Positions 27,067 to 36,234 of a DNA stretch of 64,000 nucleotides are shown one piece after another. The notes under the pieces were generated by a model that was given only the letters and a program-made list of their open reading frames with translations, searched no databases and was not told the origin of the DNA. The translations under genes were made by a program, and so were the position numbers. Position 1 is the stretch's first letter. Each line of letters begins with the position of its first letter. Source of the DNA: Burkholderiaceae bacterium (GTDB taxonomy: Bacteria > Pseudomonadota > Gammaproteobacteria > Burkholderiales > Burkholderiaceae_B); the NCBI GenBank assembly GCA_023653055.1, contig JAMNXR010000009.1:62001-126000 (forward strand), written 5' to 3'.

Positions 27067-27456
27067 ATGGTTTTTATGGATTCCGCCTCTGTGAAAGCAA
27101 ATAATCAAGTGACTGTGTATTTTGATGGCTCCTGTCCGCTCTGCCGGCGTGAAATTGGCTTTTATAAAAACAGTGCTGGCTCGGACCAGATTCTTTGGCA
27201 GGACGTCAGTCGCGTTTCTGATGGACAGGTTGCAGGCGATTTGAGTTGTCAGCAAGCGATGGCACGCTTTCATGTGCGAGGCACGGATGGCCGCCTCAAA
27301 AGCGGGGCGGCGGCATTTGTCGAGCTCTGGCTAAGCCTAAAGTACTGGCATTGGTTCGGGCGCTTGTTTGCACATCCACCCGGGCTATGGCTGCTGGAAA
27401 AGTGTTATGTTGGTTTTTTGCGGATTCGTCCCGCGATACAACGCCGAATTAAGTAG
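27067..27456 (+). CDS. DUF393 (DCC) thiol-disulfide oxidoreductase family protein
   Basis: 129-residue protein of the DCC family with the defining VYFDGSCPLC motif (Cys 23 and 26) in a glutaredoxin-like context. No signal peptide. Lies between the GNAT gene and folE and is probably cotranscribed with them. Family function is not established; a redox or repair-linked role is suggested only by the motif and the neighbourhood. Confidence 0.88.
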   Translation: MVFMDSASVKANNQVTVYFDGSCPLCRREIGFYKNSAGSDQILWQDVSRVSDGQVAGDLSCQQAMARFHVRGTDGRLKSGAAAFVELWLSLKYWHWFGRLFAHPPGLWLLEKCYVGFLRIRPAIQRRIK

Positions 27457-27541
27457 CGCTTAGCCAATTGATGCTGAGGTGAGTCCTTTATTTTTAGTTT
27501 CCCCAATACAAGACACGCACACCACGATTAAACTGAACCTT

Positions 27542-28249
27542 ATGAATCCTAAAGACCAAGACCAAGACACAGGCATACCTATTTCGGTATCCATCCGCAA
27601 TCGCTTGAAAACGGCGCGTAAGCGCTTTCATGCCAATGACAACATCTCCGACTTTATTGAGCCTGGCGAACTGGCCCTGTTGCTTGACGAAGTCGAAGGC
27701 AAAATGAAGGGCGTATTGGAAAGTCTGGTGATTGACACCGTGTCCGATCACAACACCAATGACACCGCGCGACGCGTGGCCAAAATGTACCTCCAAGAGG
27801 TCTTTGGAGGGCGTTACCGTCCCCAGCCAGCGATTACAGAATTTCCCAACGTCGAACATTTGAGCGAGTTGATGATTGTCGGACCGATGACCGTGCGTAG
27901 CGCATGTAGTCACCACTTTTGTCCGGTAATCGGCAAGGTTTGGATCGGTGTCATGCCAAACGAGCACACCAACGTCATCGGTCTCTCCAAATACGTTCGC
28001 CTTGCGGAGTGGATCATGAGCCGTCCTCAGATCCAAGAAGAAGCTGTGGTCCAGCTTGCGGATTTGATTCAAGAAAAAACCCAGCCCGATGGTTTGGCGG
28101 TCGTGATGAGCGCCACACACTTTTGCATGTCTTGGCGCGGTGTCAAGGACATGGATAGCCGTATGATCAACTCAGTGATGCGAGGGGCCTTTTTAAAGGA
28201 TCCTAATTTGCGTCGCGAGTTCTTGTCCCTGATTCCTCGAGAGGTATAG
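27542..28249 (+). CDS. folE: GTP cyclohydrolase I, FolE family, in a photorepair locus
   Basis: Converts GTP to 7,8-dihydroneopterin triphosphate, first step of folate and pterin synthesis. The 235-residue protein has the zinc site in CSHHFCP (Cys 122, His 125) and HFC (Cys 195), and GLSKYVRL of the active site. It is divergent from the usual housekeeping form (CEHHLLP type; MTMRGV is MSWRGV here), so it may be a second, specialised copy. The ATG at 27542 is chosen over a GTG at 27479; ribosome site is weak. It is followed 2 bases later by a BLUF gene and later by a pterin dehydratase gene. Confidence 0.9.
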   Translation: MNPKDQDQDTGIPISVSIRNRLKTARKRFHANDNISDFIEPGELALLLDEVEGKMKGVLESLVIDTVSDHNTNDTARRVAKMYLQEVFGGRYRPQPAITEFPNVEHLSELMIVGPMTVRSACSHHFCPVIGKVWIGVMPNEHTNVIGLSKYVRLAEWIMSRPQIQEEAVVQLADLIQEKTQPDGLAVVMSATHFCMSWRGVKDMDSRMINSVMRGAFLKDPNLRREFLSLIPREV

Positions 28250-28251
28250 CC

Positions 28252-28677
28252 ATGTTGGTACGTTTGTTATATGTCAGCCGTGCACTAGACCCAAAGGCCA
28301 GCGAGGAGACGGACGCAATCTTAGATTCCTCCCGTCAACACAATATTGCCAACGGGATTACCGGCATTCTTTGTTATGGCGGTGGGATTTACCTGCAGGC
28401 TATTGAGGGAGGCCGTAACCAAGTCAACGATTTATATGGTCACATTTTGCGTGATGCACGTCACAAAGACGTTGTCTTGTTGCACTATGAGGAAATCACT
28501 GAAAGACGTTTTGGTGGTTGGACGATGGGTAAGGTCAATCTTTCCAAACTCAACACCTCAATTGTTCTCAAGTATTCTGAAACGCCTGAGTTGGATCCAT
28601 ACTCGGTGTCAGGTGCGGTGTCTCTCGCACTGCTCGAAGAGTTAATGTTGACAGCCTCCATTATTGGTCGCGCCTAA
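28252..28677 (+). CDS. Stand-alone BLUF blue-light photoreceptor
   Basis: 141-residue BLUF-domain protein that should bind FAD noncovalently. The key residues are present: Tyr 7 (LLYVSRA), Asn 34 in the NGITGIL segment, Gln 49 (YLQAIEG) and Trp 90 (FGGWTMG), so the photocycle residues are intact. Residues ~100-141 form a short helical cap and no output enzyme domain is fused, as in PixD- and BlrB-type proteins. It starts 2 bases after folE and 21 bases before an MFS gene. Its output partner is unknown. Confidence 0.95.
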   Translation: MLVRLLYVSRALDPKASEETDAILDSSRQHNIANGITGILCYGGGIYLQAIEGGRNQVNDLYGHILRDARHKDVVLLHYEEITERRFGGWTMGKVNLSKLNTSIVLKYSETPELDPYSVSGAVSLALLEELMLTASIIGRA

Positions 28678-28698
28678 ACACCAAGGAATACAAATCAG

Positions 28699-29913
28699 AT
28701 GAGCGCAACTGACGCCACTTTAAAAGTACAAGATCACTCGTTGGCGGTTCGGTTGTTGCTCAATGTGGGACATGGTTTGGATCACATGTTCTTGCTGATT
28801 TTTGCGGCATCGGTTGGGGTCATTGCAATAGATTTTGGCTTCGACAGTTGGGAGGACCTCATGCCTTATGGTGTCGGTGCTTTCGTGCTGTTTGGTTTGG
28901 GCTCAATTCCTTCCGGTCGCTTGGGTGACTTGTGGGGACGCCGTCGCATGATGGTGGTGTTTTTTGTAGGGATTGGCGCCTCTACGTTGATCGCCGCGTT
29001 GAGCCAAAATGCTTGGCAGCTTGCCGCAGCGCTGACGCTGGTGGGGGCCTTTGCCTCCATTTATCACCCTGTCGGCATTCCCTTTTTGGTGCAAAAGTCG
29101 GTCAACCCTGGTTATGCGATTGGTATCAATGGGTTGGCGGGTAACTTAGGGGTTGCACTGGCCGCTGTCGTGAGTGGATTTTTAATTAAATGGCTGGGAT
29201 GGCGCGCAGCGTTTGCCATTCCAGCCGTGTTGTCGATTGGCTGTGGCGTGTGGTTCGCGTATATTTGCCCGCCCGAGTCTGAGGCACCTGCCAAACGTAA
29301 AACAACGGCCAAAGTTAAATTTCCGCCGGCCTTGATTGCACGGGTGTTAGCCGTCATGACAGTCAGTGCCGCGACCGGGAGCGTACTGTTTAACTTTACA
29401 ACGAATGGCAATGGCCAGCTTTTACTCGAGCGCTTCAAAGGCATCGTTGAGGATCCTGCGACGCTCGGAATTATGTTGGCCATCATTTACGTCGTGGCGT
29501 CGCTCATGCAAGTGATTGTTGGAAAACTGCTCGATCGCTTTGCTATCCGTCCGATTTTCCTAGGGATTGTGCTGTTGCAGATCCCGCTCTTCTTACTCGC
29601 TTCACAAGCACAGGGCTGGTGGTTGTTTGCAGCGCTGCTTGGTGTGATGGTGTTTATTTTTGGCGCAGTCCCTTTCGTTGACGTGATGGTGGTGCGCTAT
29701 GTTGACGATCGCATGCGCTCGCGTGTGGCGGGTATCCGCTTAGCTGTCTCACTGGGTTTGAGTTCGATTGCGGTGTGGGCGCTCGGCCCTGCGGTCAAGA
29801 GCTTCGGTTTTGATGTGATGTTATTAGTGATGGCGGGTTTTGCAGCGTGTACGGCTTTGGTGGTGATGTTGCTCCCGAGCGAGTCTAGCTCGTCTAATAC
29901 ACAGATTTCCTAA
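28699..29913 (+). CDS. MFS transporter
   Basis: 404-residue major facilitator protein with about 12 membrane helices. The loop 2-3 signature GRLGDLWGRRRMMV and a Lys/Arg-rich central loop (AKRKTTAKVK) are visible. It resembles fosmidomycin-resistance-type and related MFS exporters by eye, but the substrate cannot be told. Its place between BLUF and pterin dehydratase genes makes a pterin or flavin-related substrate conceivable, which is speculation. Confidence 0.88.
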   Translation: MSATDATLKVQDHSLAVRLLLNVGHGLDHMFLLIFAASVGVIAIDFGFDSWEDLMPYGVGAFVLFGLGSIPSGRLGDLWGRRRMMVVFFVGIGASTLIAALSQNAWQLAAALTLVGAFASIYHPVGIPFLVQKSVNPGYAIGINGLAGNLGVALAAVVSGFLIKWLGWRAAFAIPAVLSIGCGVWFAYICPPESEAPAKRKTTAKVKFPPALIARVLAVMTVSAATGSVLFNFTTNGNGQLLLERFKGIVEDPATLGIMLAIIYVVASLMQVIVGKLLDRFAIRPIFLGIVLLQIPLFLLASQAQGWWLFAALLGVMVFIFGAVPFVDVMVVRYVDDRMRSRVAGIRLAVSLGLSSIAVWALGPAVKSFGFDVMLLVMAGFAACTALVVMLLPSESSSSNTQIS

Positions 29914-29929
29914 CTGAGGAGCATTGCAA

Positions 29930-30229
29930 ATGAGTATTGCCCGACTACAGTCTAGTGAGCTTGAGGCAGCGTGTGCAACCTGTCCAGCCTGGCAATTCGA
30001 TGCGACAGCCGGTGGACGCCTGTCTCGCACCTGGCATTTCAAGGATTTTAGTGAGGCCTTTGCCTTTATGACGCGCGTCGCGATTTTGGCAGAAAAATTA
30101 GATCACCACCCTGAGTGGTCTAACGTCTACAACAAGGTCTCGATCGTGCTGACCACCCATGACGCGGACGGACTGTCGACACGCGACATCATGATGGCCT
30201 GCGCGATTGACCGACTCAGTACGTATTGA
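29930..30229 (+). CDS. phhB: 4a-hydroxytetrahydrobiopterin dehydratase (pterin carbinolamine dehydratase)
   Basis: 99-residue PCD/DCoH-family enzyme that dehydrates 4a-hydroxytetrahydropterins. The active-site motif is DHHPEW (His pair plus Pro-Glu-Trp), followed by [23 protein letters not shown] at 29916-29921 supports the ATG at 29930. No phenylalanine hydroxylase gene is nearby, which normally provides the substrate, so a role in another pterin pathway is likely. Its 3' end overlaps the convergent photolyase gene by 14 bases. Confidence 0.93.
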   Translation: MSIARLQSSELEAACATCPAWQFDATAGGRLSRTWHFKDFSEAFAFMTRVAILAEKLDHHPEWSNVYNKVSIVLTTHDADGLSTRDIMMACAIDRLSTY

Positions 30230-31745
30230 GCGAGGCTTTAATTTCCTGAGCTTTTTCTTTGATGCCCTCGACGGCGGCGTCACTCATTTTTTCAATATTT
30301 CTGTATACCATTCCAAGCCGGAAATTCTTTGAGAGTTTCTCTTCGTGCCGGATAAAAAAGTCCCAGTACAAGGCATTGTAGGGACATGCACGCTCACCCT
30401 CGCGCAATTTTTTGTCGTAGTGACAGCCTTTGCAATAGTCGCTCATCCGATCGACGTAGGCCGCGCTTGACACATAGGGTTTGGTGGCGAGCAGCCCGTC
30501 ATCGGCAAATTGACTCATGCCAATCACATTAGGTAGCTCTACCCACTCAAACGCATCGATATAAATTCCGAGATACCAGCGATGCAACGCCGCGGGATCG
30601 AGTCCGGCAAGCAGAGAAAAATTGCCAATGACCATGAGACGCTGAATATGGTGCCCATACGCATGCTCTAAAGATTGTCCAATAGAGTCGGAGAGGCAGC
30701 GCATCTTGGTCTGGCCGGTCCAAAACCAGTCTGGCAAGGGTGTCGTATGGTTAAACGTATTGTGCTTGTCATAGCCAGGCATATGGTGCCAGTACATGCC
30801 ACGGATGTATTCGCGCCAGCCAAGTATTTGTCTGATAAAGCCCTCAGCCGTCGCGATCGATACGTTGCCAGCCTGCCATGCTTGTTCGGCACGACCTACC
30901 ACCTCTTGCGGTTTGAGCATCTTGGTGTTGAGCGAAAAAGACAATAGCGAGTGAAACATCCGCCAGTGTCCTGCACGCATGGCGTCTTGAAAGTCACCAA
31001 AGTTAGGCAAAATATATTCGATGAAATGATTCAGATCTGCGAGTGCCTCCTCGCGGTTCAAGGGCCAGGCAAACTTTGCGGCCTGCGGCGCTCCCATCGA
31101 GCGGACACCTGAAGTTTCAATCACCTTCCACAAGGCAGAGTGATCGTGTTGAGTACGTTGGTCTTTAGGCTCTGGAGGGGTACCGGTCCAGCGCTTGCGG
31201 TTCTCGTGATCAAAGTTCCATTGACCCTCAACGGGTTTCTTGGCATCGAGCATCAGGACCTTATGTTTGGTCCGCATCTGGCGATAAAAGCGTTCCATCA
31301 GCCAGCTTTTCTGACCTTTAAAGATTTCGCCAGCCTCGTGACGGGTGGTAAAAAAATGCTCGCTATCGCACATCTCCACGGCGATCTTTACGCTTTTGCC
31401 AAATGTTTCCAGTTGCGCATCGAGACGCCACTCATCAGGCTGTTGATATTCAAAACGCTTACAGGCGTATTGTTTGATTGACTGTTCAAGATTGCGCGTC
31501 AGAGATTGGGTGTTTTGAGGGTCGTCGATGGCGAGATAGTGCACACGGTGACCCTGAGTTTTAAGCCGCGACGCGAGATCGCGCAGACCTGCAAAAATCG
31601 CGATGATCTTTTGTGCGTGATGCACCACGTAGTCTGTTTCTTGACGCATCTCCATCAAGGTGTAAACGATATTTGGATCAACGTTTGAAAACCAACTGTG
31701 CGTGGGATTGAGTTGATCACCCAGTATCAAACGAAGCGTAGTCAT
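30216..31745 (-). CDS. phrB: Iron-sulfur bacterial cryptochrome/photolyase (PhrB/CryB, FeS-BCP)
   Basis: 509-residue member of the FeS-BCP family; characterised members repair (6-4) photoproducts and carry FAD, a [4Fe-4S] cluster and a lumazine antenna. Four Cys at 350 (MRCLSDS), 438, 441 (YCKGC) and 454 (RACPYN) fall exactly where the Agrobacterium PhrB cluster ligands are. The N-terminal [11 protein letters not shown] and C-terminal all-helical FAD domain ([19 protein letters not shown]) agree. The ATG at 31745 overlaps the cry-DASH stop by 4 bases. It is the last gene of the photolyase operon. Confidence 0.95.
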   Translation of the reverse strand: MTTLRLILGDQLNPTHSWFSNVDPNIVYTLMEMRQETDYVVHHAQKIIAIFAGLRDLASRLKTQGHRVHYLAIDDPQNTQSLTRNLEQSIKQYACKRFEYQQPDEWRLDAQLETFGKSVKIAVEMCDSEHFFTTRHEAGEIFKGQKSWLMERFYRQMRTKHKVLMLDAKKPVEGQWNFDHENRKRWTGTPPEPKDQRTQHDHSALWKVIETSGVRSMGAPQAAKFAWPLNREEALADLNHFIEYILPNFGDFQDAMRAGHWRMFHSLLSFSLNTKMLKPQEVVGRAEQAWQAGNVSIATAEGFIRQILGWREYIRGMYWHHMPGYDKHNTFNHTTPLPDWFWTGQTKMRCLSDSIGQSLEHAYGHHIQRLMVIGNFSLLAGLDPAALHRWYLGIYIDAFEWVELPNVIGMSQFADDGLLATKPYVSSAAYVDRMSDYCKGCHYDKKLREGERACPYNALYWDFFIRHEEKLSKNFRLGMVYRNIEKMSDAAVEGIKEKAQEIKASLNTY

Positions 31746-33046
31746 GTTTGTGCCCATTGTTTGCGATAGAACCCCTTGGGGTCATGTTCCAGCGCTTGTT
31801 TATCCAAATTCATTCGACGACCGCCTCTTGGGTCCGTGCCCAAGCCTGCGATGTAGAGCCAGTTTCCCTGATTGCTGTAGACGTCGTAATCTAAGAGTTG
31901 GGATTCAAACCACGCCGCACCCGCTCTCCAGTCGATTCTCAAGTCATAAATCAAATAACTCGCCACAATCTGTCGCATGCGATTGGATAGTATTCCAGTC
32001 GCTGCGAGTTCGTTCATCCCCGCATTGACGAGGGCATTTTTTGTCTTACCCTCTGTCCATTGCTCAAAAAGCTTGAGGGCGATACCGCTCGTGGGTACGG
32101 CAAGTCTTTGCGCGTCAGCAAGAGAGTCAGGCTGGCGCAGACCCTCGCGTAAGTAAAGCGCGCGTCCGTATTTCAAATGCAAGAAACGAAAGTAATCTCG
32201 CCAAACGAGTTCAAACCAGATCCAGTAGGTGCCGTCATTAGCGCCTCGTGCGGACTCGTACTGCGTGAGTCGTTCAACAATCATCGAGGCAGACAGTGCA
32301 CCGGTCGCTAACCATGCTGAAAAGTGTGTCGAATAGTCTGGACCAGAAAGCTGATTACGGGTTTCTTTATAGGTGTGTGGAAGTTCGTCTGCGAAGTAGT
32401 GGTCTAAATGTTGCAGACCTTGAGAGGTACCTGCTTGTAATGGCGTGTTTGCCTCTGGGCGTGATCCCAGAAGATCGAGCCGCTGCGCCAGGGAGAGACT
32501 TTCAGCCGGTACGTGATCAGGCAAACTGGGCAGGCGCTCAGGGCGCGGCAATACGGCCCGGGCGCGTAGCCCTTTAGATTCCAGCTTTTGCCTGAACTGC
32601 GTAAACATATCCGGCATCTGCCGAGGGGTAAAGGGTAAAGCGGCTAGGTCCAGCATCGTGGACTGCCAAAAGTATTGAACTTTGATGCCTTGCGCCCTGA
32701 GTTGCTCGACTTCAGCTTCTTCTTCGGGGGCGGCGATTTGTTCACAGACAATACCGTCTGCACGGGTGGACTCGACCAGTGACGCAAGTGCTGTCGCTGC
32801 GTCGCCTTGCAACACCAGCAGCCGACTCCCCAGTTCTCGACACTGTGCATCCAGAGCTGCAAGTGTTTCGGCTACATAGCGTTTTCTTTGCGTACTCACA
32901 CGCGCAAAACCCCAGCGACTCATGATTGCATCTGGCGGCAGTACGTAAACAGGAATCAGGTGCGTCGCCTCGCGACAGACTTTGTTGAGTGCGGGAGAGT
33001 CCAGCAGTCTGAGATCGTTTCTAAACCAATAAATCAAGGTGCTCAC
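31742..33046 (-). CDS. cryB: DASH-family cryptochrome/photolyase
   Basis: 434-residue cry-DASH protein: N-terminal photolyase alpha/beta domain ([15 protein letters not shown]) and C-terminal FAD domain with [28 protein letters not shown] and [20 protein letters not shown], the typical DASH set. DASH proteins bind FAD and usually the folate antenna MTHF, and repair CPDs mainly in single-stranded DNA. The start is GTG at 33046, overlapping the DUF2256 stop as GTGA; its end overlaps phrB as ATGA. Confidence 0.94.
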   Translation of the reverse strand: MSTLIYWFRNDLRLLDSPALNKVCREATHLIPVYVLPPDAIMSRWGFARVSTQRKRYVAETLAALDAQCRELGSRLLVLQGDAATALASLVESTRADGIVCEQIAAPEEEAEVEQLRAQGIKVQYFWQSTMLDLAALPFTPRQMPDMFTQFRQKLESKGLRARAVLPRPERLPSLPDHVPAESLSLAQRLDLLGSRPEANTPLQAGTSQGLQHLDHYFADELPHTYKETRNQLSGPDYSTHFSAWLATGALSASMIVERLTQYESARGANDGTYWIWFELVWRDYFRFLHLKYGRALYLREGLRQPDSLADAQRLAVPTSGIALKLFEQWTEGKTKNALVNAGMNELAATGILSNRMRQIVASYLIYDLRIDWRAGAAWFESQLLDYDVYSNQGNWLYIAGLGTDPRGGRRMNLDKQALEHDPKGFYRKQWAQT

Positions 33047-33210
33047 TTCGATACTCCTGAGGTATCCCTGCAGCGGTCAGAACAAAACTTAACGTTATCC
33101 CAGTCGCGCTCCCATTTTTTTCTCCACGTAAACGGACGTGTACAACGTTGACAGATTTTGCTGGGGAGGTCTGCTTTTTTGCGTCCACGCATGGGGGAGG
33201 GAGTGGTCAT
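33043..33210 (-). CDS. DUF2256 zinc-ribbon-like small protein in the photolyase operon
   Basis: A 55-residue protein from the ATG at 33210 (a second in-frame ATG is at 33192). It contains [16 protein letters not shown], then [13 protein letters not shown]: two Cys pairs (CxxC and CxxxC) forming a likely zinc site, plus many Arg, Lys and Trp. This is the DUF2256 pattern, often found beside photolyase genes. It overlaps the upstream photolyase stop by ATGA and the downstream cry-DASH start by GTGA. Function unknown; a DNA- or protein-binding accessory is inference. Confidence 0.88.
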   Translation of the reverse strand: MTTPSPMRGRKKADLPSKICQRCTRPFTWRKKWERDWDNVKFCSDRCRDTSGVSK

Positions 33211-34763
33211 GAAAAATCCAATGCATGCTGGGTAGGTGGGGGCGTTTGAGTGGGACTGGTGACACGCCTGCGGCTTGAGGTGTGGGTCTGGCCCGAACGT
33301 TTGCGGGAGGCATGCTTTTCAACAATCGCTTTTTTACCCGCTTTGACATCGGTATCACTACGTCTGTCGTACAACCGACGTTTTGATTCGCGTGTGGCCG
33401 CTTCCAGATCCACGACAGGCGTCGGGAGCCGGTGAGCTGCTTGGATACCAAACTGTTGTTGCATCTCAGACGTCAAGTGCCAGGGTTCAAATAACCAGGT
33501 ATCGGGGACTTTTTTTAGCGCGGGAATCCAGCGTCTGACAAACACGCCGTTCGGATCGTGGTCGCGTGCCTGTTTGATTGGGTTGTAGATGCGTGGAATA
33601 TTGATGCCTGTGGTGCCTGCCTGCATCTGCATCTGGCTCCAGTGAATGCCGGGCTCATAGTCAAGAAAATGCCTCGCGAGCCATTGACCGACTCCGCGCC
33701 AGTGCAGCCAAAGTGGGTAGGCGGCGGTGGAGACGATCATCGCCCGCATCCGAAAGTTGATCCAACCTGTGTCTTTGAGCATCAGGACGCAGGCGTCCAC
33801 CAGTGGCCAACCCGTACGTCCCTCACTCAGTGCGGCGAAATGTGCCTCGTTCCAATCCTCTTCACGCAGACCATCATAGCCACGATGCACGTTTTGATAC
33901 TCAAGCTCAGGTTCAGACTCTAACTTCTGAATAAAGTGACAGTGCCAATACAACCGGCTCATGAGTGCACGGAGCCCTTTTGATTTGCGACTCTCTCTGG
34001 AGCTTTCGCGATCCATGACCTCCACCATCGCATGGACGACTTCGCGCATGCTGATACAGCCGTAGGTAAAGTAGGGTGAGATGCGTGAGCATGCTGTGGG
34101 TGCAGATAACGGCGAGGAAATGCCCCCCCGATATTGCTCGCTTCGGATTTCTAAAAAATCGCCAAGAACTTCCAGACCAAGCGTACGACCCCCTTTTTGT
34201 CTGTGTGGAGGATTGAGCGGATCAATGCCAAGCGCTGCTGCGCTCAGTGGGCGAGGCTCAGTCCAGGGCAAGGGTAGCGGATTGATTTGCGTAGGGGCAG
34301 GGAGGAGGTCTTGCTGCATGTGCTCTTCCCAAGCGGCTTGCCAGAGGTTGCGATTGTGCAGGCGTCGCACGACGCCAAACTGGATCGGCTCATGCCAGGT
34401 AATACCTTGTTGGCGGCACCAGTTTCCGACAGCTTTGTCGCGCGCGTAGCTCGGTGCGTTGCCTGTTTCCTGGTGGGAATACAGCGCATCAAACGGCATC
34501 AGTGCATGCAACCGCTGAAAGACATCGAGTGCCTCGCCGGTGACAACATGTAATTGTCCACCGAGTCGTTTAATTGCAACATAGAGATCGCGAAGACTTT
34601 CGATCGTAAATTCGTAGTGCTGAGTCGAGGCATCTGGACTGCGCCAGAGACTCGGCTCGATAATATAAATGCAACAGACACGACCGCGTTTGACCGCGGC
34701 AGTCAAGGCAGCGTGATCATGGACGCGCAAGTCCTTTTTAAACCACACTACGCTGTTGTACAT
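33207..34763 (-). CDS. Cryptochrome/deoxyribodipyrimidine photolyase-family protein with basic C-terminal tail
   Basis: 518-residue flavoprotein of the photolyase/cryptochrome superfamily. The start [19 protein letters not shown] is the antenna-type Rossmann domain (~1-160). The FAD domain (~200-450) contains [41 protein letters not shown] and [13 protein letters not shown]. It differs from both DASH and FeS-BCP neighbours; the subclass (plant-cry-like or class III-like) cannot be fixed by eye. Residues ~455-518 are an Arg/Lys/Ser/Thr-rich tail. It is the first gene of the four-gene photolyase run and starts 38 bases after a PrpD-family gene on the same strand. Confidence 0.9.
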   Translation of the reverse strand: MYNSVVWFKKDLRVHDHAALTAAVKRGRVCCIYIIEPSLWRSPDASTQHYEFTIESLRDLYVAIKRLGGQLHVVTGEALDVFQRLHALMPFDALYSHQETGNAPSYARDKAVGNWCRQQGITWHEPIQFGVVRRLHNRNLWQAAWEEHMQQDLLPAPTQINPLPLPWTEPRPLSAAALGIDPLNPPHRQKGGRTLGLEVLGDFLEIRSEQYRGGISSPLSAPTACSRISPYFTYGCISMREVVHAMVEVMDRESSRESRKSKGLRALMSRLYWHCHFIQKLESEPELEYQNVHRGYDGLREEDWNEAHFAALSEGRTGWPLVDACVLMLKDTGWINFRMRAMIVSTAAYPLWLHWRGVGQWLARHFLDYEPGIHWSQMQMQAGTTGINIPRIYNPIKQARDHDPNGVFVRRWIPALKKVPDTWLFEPWHLTSEMQQQFGIQAAHRLPTPVVDLEAATRESKRRLYDRRSDTDVKAGKKAIVEKHASRKRSGQTHTSSRRRVTSPTQTPPPTQHALDFS

Positions 34764-34801
34764 GACACTCCGTTGACGACATCACCAGCCTGTGCAGGCC
34801 T

Positions 34802-36175
34802 CTATTTGCCAAATAGACGTTGCACACTGGTGAGATTCTCTAGACCGGCAATACGGTCATAGAGTCCATCGTCCGCCCCATGCATCGCTGGATTTTCTGC
34901 TTTGCCAGTCGCAATGCAATCCATGAATTTCGCTTTTAAGCCTGCAGCGTCGATTGGATTTTTTGCATTCCCCAGCGGGAAACGAATTTCACCAGAGTCA
35001 AATTTTTTCCCTTTTTTTGTTTCAATCACGACACGGTCTGTGAACGCAAAGGCAGGCTCTAACGGACATGCCGTATCAACTGTCGTGACAGTGACCTTGC
35101 CGTAGAGTGCCGATACATCTGGTCGCGTAGCAAACGCGTCTGTCAATTGGGACAAGCCGACTTGGCGCGCTACTACGGCGGAGGCCACTGCAAACTGGGC
35201 ACTGAATTTAGCCTCGAGGCCTGTGACAGGGTGTTTGTTGCGCAACATTGAGGCTTGCGCAGGGCCCATCGTCAAGTGAACGTGACCAATGTCTTCAGCC
35301 TTGAGATTTTCGCGTTCGACAATCTCCAGCACGCCGTCAATGGTTCGGTGACTCGAATAGCAGACAGGGTAACGCTTGATCGATAAGCCGCTATCTAAAA
35401 TCCGCAAGGTCTTACCGAGTGTGTCTGCTGGGCGCGTGAGGTCGGCCCGACCAGATAGGGAAAGTGCAAACAAATAGCCAGCAGGATGCTCAAACACATC
35501 GGGGGCAGAGGTGAGGCCGAGTTTAGATAGACGCACAGCGTCAATGCCGTGCGAGGCGGCACGACCCGCGTGGAAGGGCTTGGTCATCGTGCCAAAGTTG
35601 GCGACCAGACCACTTGCAAGACTGGCGGAGATGGCGAGCGCTTGACGCGCCTGATCTACTGAAAGCTTGTTTAGGTAAGCCACAGCTGCGGCGGCACCGA
35701 CCGCACCAAAGACGCCAGTTGGATGCCAGCCCTTCAAGTGGTATTGCTCGGGCTCTCGGCTGACGAGTTCACCCCAGACTTCATAGCCCACGATATAGGC
35801 ACGGACTGCATCGAGTCCGGAGCTGTTGAGTTTGTGGCCCTCGGCCAAAATAGCAGGTACCAGCACGGTGCTGGGGTGGCCAGAGATCGCGACATCGTCA
35901 TAGTCCAGTGCGTGACCCGCGACCGCATTGATGAAGGCCGCTTGTGCCGCAGGGTGCATCGTACCCAAAAAGGGGACGGGCGCCTCGGCAGGCGTCGTCG
36001 CTTGCGCGAAAAACTGTCGCACGATGTCGACCACGGGCTCGCGATGCCCTGCCATCATCGTGGCAATGGTATCGATGAAGCCTGTTTTTGCAACAGCATA
36101 GGCTGCCTGTTCCTGATCGCCAAAGGTCGGGTTGGCAACAAACGCTGCCAGTGCTTGAGTTAATCCTGTTGTCAT
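34802..36175 (-). CDS. MmgE/PrpD family protein
   Basis: 457-residue protein of the 2-methylcitrate dehydratase/cis-aconitate decarboxylase fold. Seen are GHALDYDDVAISGHPSTV near residue 90 and KRYPVCYSSHRTIDG near 270. Members dehydrate or decarboxylate tricarboxylic or related acids; the substrate here is unknown. It follows the acyl-CoA dehydrogenase gene by 59 bases in a catabolic run and precedes the photolyase operon by 38. Confidence 0.9.
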   Translation of the reverse strand: MTTGLTQALAAFVANPTFGDQEQAAYAVAKTGFIDTIATMMAGHREPVVDIVRQFFAQATTPAEAPVPFLGTMHPAAQAAFINAVAGHALDYDDVAISGHPSTVLVPAILAEGHKLNSSGLDAVRAYIVGYEVWGELVSREPEQYHLKGWHPTGVFGAVGAAAAVAYLNKLSVDQARQALAISASLASGLVANFGTMTKPFHAGRAASHGIDAVRLSKLGLTSAPDVFEHPAGYLFALSLSGRADLTRPADTLGKTLRILDSGLSIKRYPVCYSSHRTIDGVLEIVERENLKAEDIGHVHLTMGPAQASMLRNKHPVTGLEAKFSAQFAVASAVVARQVGLSQLTDAFATRPDVSALYGKVTVTTVDTACPLEPAFAFTDRVVIETKKGKKFDSGEIRFPLGNAKNPIDAAGLKAKFMDCIATGKAENPAMHGADDGLYDRIAGLENLTSVQRLFGK

Positions 36176-36234
36176 TTTTTGTCTCCTACAGATTCAGTCT
36201 CAGCAGGGATACGCGCGGCATCCTTGCGTGCGGA

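Noticed and set aside
33095-33451. Minus-strand open frame overlapping DUF2256 and the photolyase end
   Set aside because: Different frame from both recognised genes, no motifs; a shadow of the real genes.
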